From: Liolophura sinensis
Lineage: Eukaryota > Mollusca > Polyplacophora > Chitonida > Chitonidae
Direction of reading: 5' to 3'
DNA: 64,000 bases
Assembly (NCBI RefSeq): GCF_032854445.1
Contig: NC_088306.1
Coordinates: forward strand, 7,997,924 to 8,061,923
Below the pieces are notes generated by a model, which worked only from the letters and a program-made list of their open reading frames with translations, had not been told where the DNA came from and ran no database searches. The translations under genes were made by a program, and so were the position numbers. The stretch's first letter is position 1. Every line of letters starts with the position of its first letter. Shown one piece after another: positions 24,424-35,260 of this stretch.

Positions 24424-24500
24424 CATCTCATCTATTTAATTGATTAGTGTTTTACATCATACTCAAGAATAGACAGACCTTCGCACGTATGACATCAAGG
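24424..24500 (-). mobile_element. V-SINE tail fragment
   Basis: TATTTAATTGATTAGTGTTT, TACATCATACTCAAGAATAG and CAGACCTTCGCACGTATGAC match the tail and a piece of the middle in minus orientation, with an internal deletion. Confidence 0.55.
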
Positions 24501-24616
24501 ATACAGGAATAAAGGTACACACATAGCCTATAGAGATCGTCTTTGACCCAGCCTTAAGCAACTGAAAACTGCCATGGTTTAGTAAACTTACTTTATGCTT
24601 TTCTGGGGGTGGGGTT

Positions 24617-24700
24617 GGGGGTGCCACATTGGTCTAGTGGTTATAGTGCTGGCGCAGCACAATGTTCCAGGTGCGTCCCACCAATGCGATCAGGGTGATT
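24617..24700 (+). mobile_element. Possible SINE tRNA head fragment
   Basis: TGCCACATTGGTCTAGTGGT, GCTGGCGCAGCACAATG and ACCAATGCGATCAGGGTGAT resemble the tRNA-like head of the V-SINE copies. Box A-like sequence is good and box B is not clear. Confidence 0.45.
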
Positions 24701-24904
24701 TCGTCAGTGATGTTCCGGTGGCAAACTTTGCATCGGAATTCATTATGTATGCGACAGAACCTTTGCGTCCGATAACTTTACAAGGTAACGTATCTTATAG
24801 CGGCATAAAAGTATAGACAAACAATTTAATACCTTGTTAAAATACACTGTGTCCATAAATTCCGACAGAGACGAAACATTATCAAGTTTTCATCCCACGT
24901 CTCA

Positions 24905-25110
24905 TACATGTATATTAATAGTAAGGTATATCCTGATAATCATTTACAATCGATAATTGCGAAGCGTTAATTCGTGGAAGCGATAAGTAGGACATGTACA
25001 TCGCATTTAGAGATTTATTTACAAGTTTGTTGTCATGTCCATGAATAATGCTCTTAGAATTATCACCCAATCTTGATCTGTAAATTGTTATAACATGGAT
25101 TTCCAACAGG
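24905..25110. repeat. Interspersed repeat R2, copy 1
   Basis: Landmarks TACAATCGATAATTGCGAAG, CGTTAATTCGTGGAAGCGAT, GACATGTACATCGC and TGTCATGTCCATGAAT match 27,715-27,840 (ATAATCGATAATTACGAAGC, GGTGGAGGCGACAAG) and 44,535-44,670 (GATTACGAAGAGTTAATTGG, TGTCATGTCTATCGACCATG). Confidence 0.65.
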
Positions 25111-25960
25111 CCCTTCAAGATTTCATTTCTACTTGCTTATGATCGCCATCACACGAGCGTGAAAGTCGATTATTATTGTTCTGTAGTCATTTAATGCACC
25201 TGCTAGTTTGTATATGATGGTGGATGCTGTATCTCTATAGCACATGTATGTAACTGCTGGCTGTGAAGGAATAAATGGAAACTCGCCATATATCATTCAC
25301 TTCTGTACTTTGCTGGTTAATTAACTGACTTATCTATTCATTATTTGAAATGATTATTTAATTTTTTGGATTTCGGTTTTATAATATAACAGATATAAGT
25401 ATGGAAGTAAAACCAGAGGAGTCTTAACAGTGGCAATGATGGTTGGGAAATAGTCATACGATAGGGGTGAAATACGACCCCTTGCCAATTTACCTCAGGA
25501 TTGCATTCTAACTGTTCATGTAAATGCTTAAATAGTAGCAATTTACACATCCCCTAGTATCATTGAGTTTTTGAAGCATTTCTAAATTGTAAGACGGTAG
25601 TTCTGTTTTATGCCAAAGTAGTCATAGTTTGCCAAATGCCAGCTGACAATCGTCAGCACTTGAAGTCATGGCTGAACGCTTTGAGAGATCTGAACAGTTG
25701 TAAAAGGTAAATGAAACGTTGATTTCTTACGGTCATATGTTTCTCCTTATCACATGTGCATGTTGTTTTGATAAACTATGATTTCACTACAATATAGTTC
25801 CTTGGTTGATAAAAAAAAAAAGAAATAACTCCAGCTGGATCTTGGAAAAGAATAAAAAAGGACTACAACTCCCGTTTCCTAAATTAAGATACGGTGAGAT
25901 TGTCAGTGGTAAACATGACTCTACAGACAAGGATAGCAGCGGCTTATTGGTGCAAAACAC
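25111..25960. other. Anonymous noncoding region
   Basis: No feature recognised beyond short A and AT runs. Confidence 0.5.
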
Positions 25961-25966
25961 CTGGTA

Positions 25967-26180
25967 ATGATGTGCAAACCAAACCGCGTTGGTGGAGTAG
26001 TCAGACGGTTGAGTTCGTCATTTCAAAGCGACGCGATCAAAGGCAGATTCACGTGTGCCGGTGAAAGTGGCCATGCTTTTACACAGGTGAGTTCCCAGGA
26101 TGATTATGCTACCCACAAAGAAAGGACCCCTTTGAAGCTCACAAACCGTGCCTATGAATGGCCCTTGAAAGACTAAAAGC
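25967..26180 (+). repeat. Interspersed repeat R5, copy 1
   Basis: Aligns with 41,480-41,660: CATTTCAAAGCGACGCGATC against CACTTCAAAGCGGTGAGATC, TTTTACACAGGTGAGTTCCC against TTATACACAGGTGAGCTCCC, AGGATGATTATGCTACCCAC against AGGATGATTGTGACGCCCGC, then AAGAAAGG.CC. Both carry CAG followed by GTGAGT or GTGAGC, like a splice donor, but no exon frame is shared upstream. A worn SINE is as likely. Confidence 0.6.
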
Positions 26181-26799
26181 TCAAACCACGCCCTTTCCTC
26201 CTGACTGTCATATTACCCCACATATAAATTAGGTCCCTGAATAAGAAAATGTGGGTGGACAGGCAGAATTTATTAGGTCACTTTTTGTAGCAGAGAACTG
26301 TGATACACCTAACGCCGCCCAAACAGGCCGAGTCGTGTAATTATGACTTTCTGTTTTCTCGCAGTAAAATACCTAAAATATCTACTGCAAATATAATAAT
26401 GGGCATTTTAGTTTTTTCGGCGAATTACTGTAGGTTAAAAATAAAATACATCCTTTTCTTTCTTATTTAGACGACATCGGAATTACTAAGAAACTTTAAT
26501 AACGTCAAACTTTGTTCAGTATTGAATGAATCTAAAGATTTTCAGAATAAAGAATTCCAGCTGTAGGGCAAGCTATATAGAATAAACACTTGGGGTGAAA
26601 GCTAACTACCTGCATTACAGCTTTTACGTAATGTACAGCGTTGCCATGTCCATCGCTGTGTACGTTAGAAATTGTGGAATGTTAAAATTGGTATAACCTT
26701 TAAATATGGTAAGTGAATACATAGCCGGTTATTGAAAGTGTGTATCATTGCATTTGCGATGTTGATATTGTGACGAATTGCTTACTTCTTAACATTATG
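26181..26799. other. Anonymous noncoding region
   Basis: Loosely comparable with 41,800-42,000 (AGTAAAAT.CC, CTACTG), as expected if R5 and R3 belong to one larger duplicated block. No gene seen. Confidence 0.4.
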
Positions 26800-27060
26800 T
26801 GTACTGATAAGATCTATTACATAAAGTAAACCAGGAGCCCAGTCTTCTTTTTAGCAAAACATAAGGCTATTGCTTTATGGACAGAATTTACGAGTGTGGT
26901 ATATCCAGACGCTAACACAATTCAATGGCTTAAATGGATGGATAAATCTGTTTTCGGATATGCCCTCCTTTCGCTGAACTAACAAACATAGCTGAATTAT
27001 AATTGTGTGATACTTACACCATCCAGTAAACCGTCGGCAACTATCACAGCTTTGAAGAGA
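26800..27060. repeat. Interspersed repeat R3, copy 4 (worn)
   Basis: TGTACTGATAAGATCTATTA, then CAGGAGCCCAGTCTTCTTTT, ATATCCAGACGCTAACACAA and GATACTTACACCATCCAGTA match 43,950-44,200 (TGTACCGATAAGATCTATTA, CGAGCCCAGTTTTCCATTAG, ATATCCAGATGGTAACACAA, CATACTTACACCATGGC). Confidence 0.6.
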
Positions 27061-27107
27061 AAGACTCTGAACTCACCACTGTGATATCTTTAACTGCTTA
27101 GAGCTAT

Positions 27108-27390
27108 GATTTATTTATTTATTTGTCTGAGTGGTGTTTTACGGCACACTCAAGAATATTTCACTTATCAGACTGTGGAAAACTTGCATGATTGGGTGAA
27201 ATCATCAGAGCTTGCGGGACTCCTCGTTTCTGGATAGAGTGTCTACTGATGGGGGAAGGTAAGGTTCTGACAGACCTTCTCATGTATGACCGCAGAAGTA
27301 GCCCGCATGAATAATGCAACGACCGCATTAGTGAGAGGCTTATTTTGGTTGCGCTGCGCTGGCACGTTAACCACCTCGTCTCCAGAGGCC
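27108..27390 (-). mobile_element. V-SINE-type tRNA SINE, worn
   Basis: Minus-strand copy with the (TTTA)n end, CAAGAATATTTCACTTATCA, CAGACCTTCTCATGTATGAC, CGACCGCATTAGTGAGAGGC and GCGCTGCGCTGGCACGTTAA in the plus reading. The centre has been replaced or scrambled and box B is lost. Flanks near 27,100 (AGAGCTATGAT) and 27,395 (AGAGCTAAGATGAT) may be the old target duplication. Confidence 0.75.
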
Positions 27391-27714
27391 ATACAGAGCT
27401 AAGATGATTCAGTTCCGTCATAACGCACGGTTAAGCGACATCAATGTGGCATAATGTTTCATATTTTACAGCAGAATGTATCAACAATTTTCCACAAAAG
27501 GCTGTACTTGAACTCGCTATGCATTACAGACAATGCTTGACATGGATTTTTAACTTTTAAAAGTAAGCTTCTTTGTTAATCATATAAGCAGGCAGCAAAC
27601 TGTAGGGAAAAAACCGAAGAACATTGTAAAAACAGGGCAAACATCGCGAGGTATCAATGAATTGTTAAAGAAGCGTAATATCTTTTCCCCCGAGCCGGGA
27701 AGCATGATACATGC
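27391..27714. other. Anonymous noncoding spacer
   Basis: Nothing recognised. Confidence 0.5.
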
Positions 27715-27840
27715 ATGTTAATACTGAAGTATATTCTGCTAACCCTCTATAATCGATAATTACGAAGCGATAATTGGTGGAGGCGACAAGAAAGTCATGT
27801 ACAGAAGATTCATTTTCTGGGCTTTGCCATCATTCCCATT
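27715..27840. repeat. Interspersed repeat R2, copy 2
   Basis: Matches 24,905-25,110 and 44,535-44,670 (see copy 1). It lies downstream of an R3 copy here, as it does at 43,940-44,670. Confidence 0.6.
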
Positions 27841-28337
27841 AACAACGAATATACACACACTTAAGACTCTATCTTGTCCTGGGAATTGTTATTTCCTGGC
27901 TTGATAACTACGTGGCAAAGATTTATTTTCTGCTAAGTCTGATATTTCCGTTCACACACCACGTAAATTTGTTAGTACGTCAGTTTGAACGATAGGACGG
28001 TTACTATTATTGTATTACCGAAGAGAACCGGTATAAATAAGTCATTTTTTTTCAACGCAAACATTAGTATAAATATCGACAGTTATTCCTAACTTCAGAC
28101 AAATCAGATGTTAGTTTGGGTCCAGTTCCGTTGTCAAGAATATTTCATAGCCCCATTGGTCAACATCATTTTGGCGCTAAAGCCGCGTTCGCGCCGTACG
28201 TGTTGGACCGCTGATTCTGCTTGTCAAATGACCATAGAAGATGCGTGTATTTATGTGATTGTAACATTCGACAAGTTGCATCGCCTTTGGAAAGAGACTT
28301 GTCTTATTTTCATTCCAGTCAAAACGGCAATCTGCGC

Positions 28338-28620
28338 CGTGTGAAAGTAGTGCTTTATGTCAGAGCGACGCTTTGCGATTACATAAACTATTTACATCTT
28401 GTGAACGTGGTGTTTTATTTCAGCGACGCTTTATAAGCGACGCTTTACAATTATCTAAACAATTCACGTGGTGAACAATTCACATGGTGTGAACGTGGTG
28501 TTTTATGTCAGAGAAACACTTTGCGACAATCTCAACAGTTTACATCGTGTGAACGTGGTGTTTTACATGTATACCAGAGGACGCTTTTCGATTATCTAAA
28601 CAATTCACATCGTGTGAATA
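28338..28620. repeat. Irregular tandem repeat of about 61-87 bp
   Basis: GTGTGAACGTGGTGTTTTAT or close variants start at 28,338, 28,399, 28,486 and 28,547, with a last partial unit at 28,613. Each is followed by GACGCTTT-type and ATTATCTAAACAATTCACAT-type segments. Unit length varies because of an inner duplication near 28,420-28,480. Confidence 0.8.
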
Positions 28621-28756
28621 CTTATGAACAGAAGAATGTCATTTCGATTTCTTACAGATATACGTAATTTTATATGTATGATAATATTGTTAATCGGTTG
28701 AAAAGAAATTTAAATATTTGCAGTTTGATGTTTAAAAGGAACGTGTTTGCCAGTCA

Positions 28757-28880
28757 CCTAGTACTGACCTTGCGTCGTTCCAACATCACTGAAAACTGTT
28801 GAGAGCTTCTCTTTGCATCATTCCGTAATATTTTTGTACTTTATACACATTGCTAGTTCTTTTGTAGTTTGTGTTAAACG
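28757..28880 (+). repeat. Interspersed repeat R1, partial
   Basis: CCTTGCGTCGTTCCAACATC, CTGTTGAGAGCTTCTCTTTG, CATTGCTAGTTCTTTTGTAG and GTTTGTGTTAAACG match R1. The CCTGGAACGTCC half is missing, cut by the tandem repeat that follows. Confidence 0.65.
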
Positions 28881-28885
28881 TAGCG

Positions 28886-29134
28886 ATATTCCTCCCTACC
28901 TTTGCTTTCCTGCACTGTGACCGACGTTTTTGGCATGGGAAACAAAGTTGTTTTGCTGTGTCAGTGAGATACTCCTCCCCACCTTTGCTAATCTGCACTG
29001 TGAACTACGTTTTGGGCATGGGAAACAAAATTGTTTGCAGTGTTAGCGAGATACTGCTCTCTACCTGTGCTTCTCCGCATTCTCAACTACGTCTTTGGCT
29101 TGGGAAACAAAATTGTTTGCAGTGTTAGCAAAAC
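28886..29134. repeat. 81-83 bp tandem repeat, three units
   Basis: Units align at CCTTTGCT (28,899), CCTTTGCT (28,982) and CCTGTGCT (29,063). Shared segments are CTGCACTGTGAACTACG, GGCATGGGAAACAAAATTG and TTTGCAGTGTTAGCGAGATA. An 85-codon frame crosses it only because the period is close to a multiple of three. Confidence 0.85.
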
Positions 29135-29922
29135 AGTCTCCAGCTTCGTTTTGTCTTATCCACTTTAGTTCCGGGACATAAATTATGGTATTTTATTGAA
29201 ACGCAAAAAAAAAAGAAATGAGCCACAAGACTGGCATTAAGGTTGGTACGGACATATATATGTGACTTTAAGCTTCAGTTCTTCGTTTCAAGAGAGAGTA
29301 AGATTACAAATGAAAACTGATCGCGATATTTACGACTTTTGGTGAAGTCGGGTACAAAGAATTAGGTTTGCTCTCAGATGAAAACCTTCCTTGGCTTCAT
29401 AGAAGAGAGGAGAAATTGCAGTAAGGGATATAGACAATAAAAACTGTCAAGCAGACAGAAGTAATCAATGCCTGTAAAACTGCCTGATGTTTCTCGTTTT
29501 GCGTTCTGATTTTCTTTGCAAGGTAACATTATTACGTTATTTGTTTTAATGTGCTTTCTTTCACCCGATATAAAGAAATCGACAAGAGTCATTGAGCCAT
29601 GTGGACAGAAAAGTTATTTTTTAAAGGCTAACAGGTGCGGTGCTAGATAGACACCCTCCCCACGCATCGCACACTAATTTAAGTCCATCCCTCAAAAAAC
29701 TCCTTAATATACACGAAAGTATTGGACATCGAAACTCTGTATGTATATAGAAGATCTCCAACGCGTGGCCCTGACATGAGTTTGATAAATTTGATACCAC
29801 AGGGTCACCAGTTTGGAGATTCTGTTTATCCCATCAATGGAAAGTCGAAAAAAGTGCAAAAGTGCCACAGATCAGCAATATTTTGTATTGTACATCTGCC
29901 AGCACAAGCGCATGCAGCAATG
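29135..29922. other. Anonymous noncoding region
   Basis: Around 29,195-29,260 there is a faint match (GGCATTAAGGTTGGTACGGA) to 44,790-44,820 (TTATTAAGATTGGTGCAGAT), another trace of the larger R3-R2 block. No gene seen. Confidence 0.4.
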
Positions 29923-29934
29923 CGGAGGAATTTA

Positions 29935-30200
29935 TTATTTATTTTTTTTGATTGGTGTTTTACGCCGTACTCAAGAATATTTCACTTATACAACGGCGGC
30001 CAGCATTATGGTGGGCGGAAACCGGGCACAGCCGGGGGAAACCCGCGGACCATCCGCAGGTTGCTGGCAGACCTTCCCACATACGGCTGGAGAGGAAGCC
30101 AGCATGAGCTGAACTTGAACTCACAGCGACCGCATTGGTGAGAGACTCCTGGGTCATTACGCTGCGCTAGCGCGTTACCCAACTGAGCCACGGAGGCCCC
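29935..30200 (-). mobile_element. V-SINE-type tRNA SINE, complete, with perfect 12-bp target duplication
   Basis: Best-preserved copy in the window. On the minus strand the head is GGGCCTCCGTGGCTCAGTTG (box A), GAGTTCAAGTTCAGCTC follows with box B, and the centre reads CTGCGGATGGTCCGCGGGTT. The tail AAGTGAAATATTCTTGAGTA, CGGCGTAAAACACCAATC ends in A-rich AAATAAT. CGGAGGAATTTA is repeated exactly at 29,923-29,934 and 30,201-30,212. The 139- and 99-codon frames crossing it are read-through of SINE sequence. Confidence 0.95.
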
Positions 30201-30212
30201 CGGAGGAATTTA

Positions 30213-31200
30213 AGTATGTGACGTCAGTCATTATTGCTCAGACCCAAGCACAACATTTTATATGCAAGATCAAATATATATCACAGAAAAGAGTTCAACG
30301 CAGAGCGCCTTTACTCGCACAATCTTAGATAAAATTTTTAAATTATCATCCATATACAATAAAATAAAACAACAAATAAGCGTGTAGTTTATATTTTATG
30401 CGCCCACACAAGGCATGTATGACTAATCTACATTTCTTTGAACACTTGTGCGGACTGGATGACCCTGACACAACGGTATTTAGCGGATGGATATTCGTCC
30501 TTATTATTGTGGGTATGGATGTCGAGGAACCTGTGATCGGCCCACCAGCGATTGGTGCACTTGACCTGATTTCCATCTTCGCCGCTCTGTGTTAGAAGCA
30601 AGAAGTTGAACTAGTACGGGCAAAATTTTGACCGGTGTTACTTGTGGTTAATGTGGCGGCTGAAAGAAAACGGGCGACGGTGGGAGGAACTGAAAACAGA
30701 GCTGAGAATGTTGGATATTTCGAGGTGCTGTCTTTCCGAAATTATGCAAAGTAGACACATTAGCATAGTAGACAATTTCCCGTACGTTGTATGTTTACGA
30801 TTACTGTACCTACAGTGCCTGTATGTGGTGCCGTTAGTGTTGTTGCCGGCGCGGTGAAACCTCAGCTATACAATCAGATATACTCCTATTTGTACACATT
30901 TCGCCAATATTTAGTATATTCCCTTCTTCGCCATTGTCTATGGAAACAAAATCTCCGATTTTCATTCGTTCCACCATGATTTTGTCGCAGAAATGCAGAC
31001 AACAAAATCACATAGTAAAAAAGTAGACCCGTCCGTGTGTAGCGTTTGATTGGCTGATTTTTATGAATGAACTTATGTGAGCCAAACAAGTACATGTAGC
31101 ATTGTTGCCGCGCGATATTTATCCACCCTCTTTATCCCATGTACTGGGTCACATTTATGGGATTTAACAGTACATCTGTAGACCTGTGCATTCCAATCAG
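30213..31200. other. Anonymous noncoding region
   Basis: No supported gene. A 65-codon frame at 30,398-30,595 has a hydrophobic stretch (WIFVLIIVGMD) but no other support. Confidence 0.5.
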
Positions 31201-31400
31201 ATACACATTGGTCGACATGGTAATCTTTCGTTGAGTACATGACAGCTATTTATTATGATACATAATTTACTGTAGGAATAACGTTTTGTTATTAAGAAGC
31301 TATTTTCATCGTGCTACAGTAGAAGCTCGTAATCTGGGGATTCTGTTATCTGTCATCGATAACATATATCCTAGCATGGTACACGATTTGAATATTGATT
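31200..31400. repeat. Interspersed repeat R4, partial
   Basis: GTTATTAAGAAGCTATTTTC, ATCGTGCTACAGTAGAAGC match 34,100-34,140 (TTATTAAGAAGCTATTTCCG, TGTTGCTGTAGACGCG) and 45,280-45,320 (CATTAAGAGATTATTTTCAT). It lies directly before an R1 copy. Confidence 0.55.
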
Positions 31401-31407
31401 TCACTCA

Positions 31408-31680
31408 GTCGCCTAGACCATATTTTGCGCCTTTCCAACATTATTGAAAACTGTTGACTGCTTCTCTTTGCATGATTCCGTGCTGTTTGCGCACATTATA
31501 TACTTTCTTAGTTCTTTAGTAGGTTTGTGTTAAACGTCGTTTTGGCCGTGTGATCATTGACTTGGAACGTCCATGTTGGTTGGTAACTGGTATAAGAATG
31601 TCTATTTCGACGCATAGATTCGTACATAATCAAGCTGCTCGGATTCCTACTCATCAACGCTCTCATTCTGTGGATGTAAG
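31408..31680 (+). repeat. Interspersed repeat R1, best copy
   Basis: TCGCCTAGACCATATTTTGC, CCTTTCCAACATTATTGAAA, GTTGACTGCTTCTCTTTGCA, TTATATACTTTCTTAGTTCT, GTTTGTGTTAAACGTCGTTT, TTGACTTGGAACGTCCATGT and TTTCGACGCATAGATTCGTA are all present in R1 order. It runs on into GTACATAATCAAGCTGCTCG, which matches the R4 copy at 34,157, so R1 and R4 are pieces of one larger unit. Confidence 0.7.
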
Positions 31681-32129
31681 CTTACATTGCTCATTTTGTA
31701 GTAATGGATGGACGTTTATAATTTGTGGCAATGGAAGTTTTTATCAGCAAATCGCCATAAGTCTTCACATACGAAAAAAAGTTAAATTCTACTGAAGCCA
31801 ATTTAGGTCGATTTGCTTGTTTGCTTTCACGTCGTGTTCAAGGTTTTTATTTATAACAACTGCTAAATATCTATATTTCTACCTAAGACAACCGCCATAT
31901 TGAAAGCATTGTCAAGCGTATCGCCAGTGACAGTACATCGTGCCTACCGTGCCGACAGGCCAACAAGCCGACGAGCCAACGAGCCGACGAACTTATCTCT
32001 ATTATGACAAATGTGTCTTCTAAATAGTGTCATTCATATATAAACAAATAAAAATACACTTGAACAAGATGGCTTCTCTCTTGTGTGTTACCGGTTTTAT
32101 TTCCTATTTGTATAATTTCCTACATAGCT
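31681..32129. other. Anonymous spacer with a short 8-bp repeat
   Basis: At about 31,950-31,990 the motifs GCCGACGA and GCCAACGA or close variants alternate four or five times. Nothing else recognised. Confidence 0.5.
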
Positions 32130-32245
32130 TTGTCTTTGGGAGTTAGTGTTAAACGTTGTTTTGGAAAATGTATCTTGCGATTATCGACTTGGAACGCCAT
32201 TCACTGACTACTAATGGTATACGAATGTCGAATATGACGCTTATA
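32130..32245 (+). repeat. Interspersed repeat R1, 3' part
   Basis: GTTAGTGTTAAACGTTGTTT, CGATTATCGACTTGGAACGC and GGTATACGAATGTCGAATAT correspond to the second half of R1. Confidence 0.55.
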
Positions 32246-32619
32246 TTTACAAGTCGAAACTTTAAAACTGAATTGTATCACACCGATCTGATTTCTTTTA
32301 AATATATAGTCTTATTTATACAACCCAAAATCCATCCGAGAAAACTGACAGTGCCAAAAGTCAAAAAACTAAAACACACGTAGCTCATTTAACCTTAAGA
32401 AAATAATTTAGACCAGACCGCCTAAAACCTTTCTAAATTTTTCCTTGTGTGTCATTTTTACAGCATATATATCGATTTCAGTCAGATCTGTTAAAGAAAA
32501 CGACGACGCTTTTATATAGGTATGTGTGTTGTCCTAACTGAATAAGATCACAGCAGCAGAAAACGTTCTAATCAAACTCTATTAATCGGAAGTAAATCGC
32601 TCATCAGAATTTTTTCCTG
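32246..32619. other. Anonymous noncoding spacer
   Basis: Nothing recognised. Confidence 0.5.
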
Positions 32620-32900
32620 GCACTGAACCAATGACCCCGTTGTTATCAAACTATTTCACGCCTACCAGCAACACCATTTTGCCACAATTTCCCTTCAGGC
32701 CTAAGAGGGCTTGATAGTTTCTGCTCCAGCTGGCACTGTAGAAGTGGTTGATTTCCGAGCGGTCACGCCATTGGGCCATTATGTGCTACAAGTCAAGACG
32801 TTCTGAAGACGTCAGCAATGAGGTCAGCACCATTCAATATGGAAATCTACAGACAGACAGAGCAGCTGTCGTTTTAGCTACACTTTCGAGTGTGACGGAC
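32620..32900. repeat. Interspersed repeat R7, copy 1
   Basis: CCAATGACCCCGTTGTTATC, CACCATTCAATATGGAAATC and TACAGACAGACAGAGCAGCT, then GTCGTTTTAGCTACAC, match 34,990-35,260 (CCAATGACCAAGATAGTAAC, CAGTCAATATGGAAATGTAC) and 35,600-35,850 (TCAATGACCCAGGTACTAAC, CATTCAATATGGGAATCTAC, GAGCGGCTGTCGTTTTGG). Confidence 0.65.
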
Positions 32901-33149
32901 AAACAGTTGACAAATGCAACGTTAAACCCCAGGCAAACACACATATATGCATACATACGTTTGGTTCGCCCCGTCTTCTTTCTTATGAACAAGGCGGCTC
33001 CTGGGTCGTAGTGTCCCCCTCTGTCAGTATTATGTGGGATATACAAAACGACGTTTCAGTACACACACTGCTGGCCTCTAAATACAGAATCAGTCGGGAA
33101 CTTTAAAATTAAAGTCAATTCATGGTTGATCACCTTTTCATTCAGTTCA

Positions 33150-33460
33150 TTTTTTACCTAACGCAGTTGTTCTCTTGGGAAGATCCTTCAGCCAGCCTGG
33201 TGTGTCCAGAGACTAACACAGTTCGCGGACTTTAGTGTGTCTGACGAGTTGACAGCACTTGAATAAGTCGGTCTTTAGGTATGCGCTTTCCTTCTTAGAC
33301 TAACATCAATAAGGGGTTCGAAAGACCCTTTTCATGATTTACTGACAGTTGCGGTTGAACAGCTGACAGTTTGTACACACTTCATCACATAGCAGACTCC
33401 TCAATGGCGGATACAAACATTCATCGTCCATCTTCCACTTGTTCTTCTGTAGTCAGATTA
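33150..33460. repeat. Interspersed repeat R3, copy 5
   Basis: GATCCTTCAGCCAGCCTGGT, GTGTCCAGAGACTAACACAG, TTAGTGTGTCTGACGAGTTG, ACAGCACTTGAATAAGTCGG, CTTAGACTAACATCAATAAG and GTACACACTTCATCACATAG are the standard R3 landmarks in order. Confidence 0.7.
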
Positions 33461-33677
33461 TTAGCTGATGGGTTTGATAGTTTGATTAAGGGAATATAAC
33501 ATAATGAAAAACTCCACGATTAAGTCATTAGTTTTTACACCATTTTCCTATTATCTGACTGGAGAACAGTGTGTCTGTCCACGTATGTGTTGAAAACCCG
33601 GAATGGAAATGTACGTTAGGTCTTACTTGGAATATTTCCTGTTTTTTGTGTAGGTATGCTCTCGAGCAATGTATGAA

Positions 33678-33699
33678 AATATATATATATATATATAAA
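33678..33699. repeat. (TA)n microsatellite
   Basis: About ten TA dinucleotides in a row. Confidence 0.9.
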
Positions 33700-33849
33700 C
33701 GTCAAGAGAGTACTGGACTGTGTGGAAAGAAAAAACATTCGTCTAATCACAACCATTGCTCATGGGATCGCACACCAGTTTAAAATCTTTTTTCAAAACG
33801 CTTATGGAAGGGTTTTATTTATATAGGCACTGGCCATCGAAACCTTAAT

Positions 33850-34052
33850 ATACAATGGTAGACATCGGGTTGACCAGTAGACACATCCCAGTCATATGTA
33901 CACTGGTGCACTTAGGAAACTGTGCTATGTAATACATAATTGTGCTATACAATGTTAGACATCGGGTTGACCAGTAGACACATCCCAGTCATATGTACAC
34001 TGGTGCACTTAGGAAACTGTGCTATATAATACATAATTGTGCTATACAATAG
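33850..34052. repeat. 97-bp tandem duplication
   Basis: TAGACATCGGGTTGACCAGT starts at 33,859 and again at 33,956; TATACAAT anchors fall at 33,850, 33,947 and 34,044. The two 97-bp units differ at only about two positions by eye, so the event is recent. Confidence 0.9.
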
Positions 34053-34063
34053 TATTATCTCTT

Positions 34064-34680
34064 TCTTGTGATATATATTTTATTGCAGGCATGTCGTCTC
34101 ATTATTAAGAAGCTATTTCCGTGTTGTTGCTGTAGACGCGTTTATTGCGGGAGACTTGTACATTATGAACCTGCTGGGATTTCCACTGATGAACGCCACA
34201 GATATCCAATATAAAGACAAGTAATGGGTCATTTCCCGTTACTAGAACAAGTAACGGGATAACGATCTCACAATTTCTCGTATAAAAACGCGGTAACTTT
34301 TTCTCTTTTTACTAAAAAGTAAACCAGCTGAATTCGTTCTAGAGCTGTCTTTGACAGTGGAAGAGATTTTTTTATCCATCTGGTATAATGTCTTGCCAAA
34401 TTAACAAATTCACCATTTAACTCACGTAACAGGCTTGTTTATTACTTTAATTTTGTGATGTGTTCAGCCTTGTTTTACCAGTCGTTGCATTTGTTCTGAC
34501 GTATTTCTAGCACTGTCTGACTGGAACGACGCCATGCAATAGTCTTGCAGTAAACACGATCTCGTACTCAATAACATTACATTGACGACGGGCAGACCAA
34601 AGCTTGAGTTGTTATTTAATAACTTATTAACACTTCATGTTTATTGCATAACTTAATCGACAGTGTTCTTGGAAATATGT
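34064..34680. repeat. Interspersed repeat R4, copy 1
   Basis: Matches 45,240-45,677: GCATGTCGTCTCATTATTAA against GAATGTCGTCTTATCATTAA; GAGACTTGTACATTATGAAC against GCAGACTTGTACATCATTAA; TGTGATGTGTTCAGCCTTGT against GCGTGATGTGTTCAATCTTG; CGTTGCATTTGTTCTGACGT against GTTGCATTTGTTCTGATATA; and ATCTCGTACTCAATAACATT against ACGTCGTACTCAATGACATT. The LTR retrotransposon at 45,682 landed in the other copy. Confidence 0.7.
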
Positions 34681-34989
34681 TATCATAAATGTAAACTAAA
34701 ACCTATTATGGCCAATTAATGTTTTACAAATGAATATCGCCATTGTTAGTAAGACAACCAAAACCCCCTTTTGAACAAGATGACATCACATGCTCAGAAA
34801 CTGAAATACATAGATACATGTACCCTGTGAAGTTTTTAATGTATACCACTCCATCAATCATCCATCCAACTCCACGAGCCTTCAAGTCTAGTCATTAGCG
34901 GGACACCCACGGTGTGAACGTACCGACCACTTGACTGACAACCTTAGTACTTTGACTCTATGTCCTGTGATATACCGACCAGAAACATA
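34681..34989. other. Anonymous noncoding spacer
   Basis: Nothing recognised. Confidence 0.5.
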
Positions 34990-35260
34990 CTATGTATTGT
35001 CAGACAAATTCTCTGCTCGCAGAACCAATGACCAAGATAGTAACAAAGCATTTCGTATTATCCAGCAACATCCGTGTACGAGTATACATGTGTTGTCCTT
35101 AATATGGCTTGCTGGATTCTGCATCAGTTGGCACGTGGATGTGTTAGACATCGCTCATTTGGTGCATTTTAAGGCGTTAGTCATGAAGTCGGGACCAGTC
35201 AATATGGAAATGTACAGACAGATAGAACGCCCGTCATTCAAGCGACACCTTCATTTATTT
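34990..35260. repeat. Interspersed repeat R7, copy 2
   Basis: See copy 1 at 32,620. A 126-codon frame (34,931-35,311) overlaps it, but the frame is not open in the other copies, so it is not counted as a gene. Confidence 0.6.

Noticed and set aside
29722-30141. 139-codon plus-strand open frame, and a 99-codon overlapping frame
   Set aside because: The second half is the V-SINE at 29,935-30,200 read on its complementary strand; the same translated pieces recur at 23,044, 40,767 and 60,130.
30398-30595. 65-codon frame with a membrane-like segment
   Set aside because: A single short hydrophobic stretch in random-looking sequence is not enough support.
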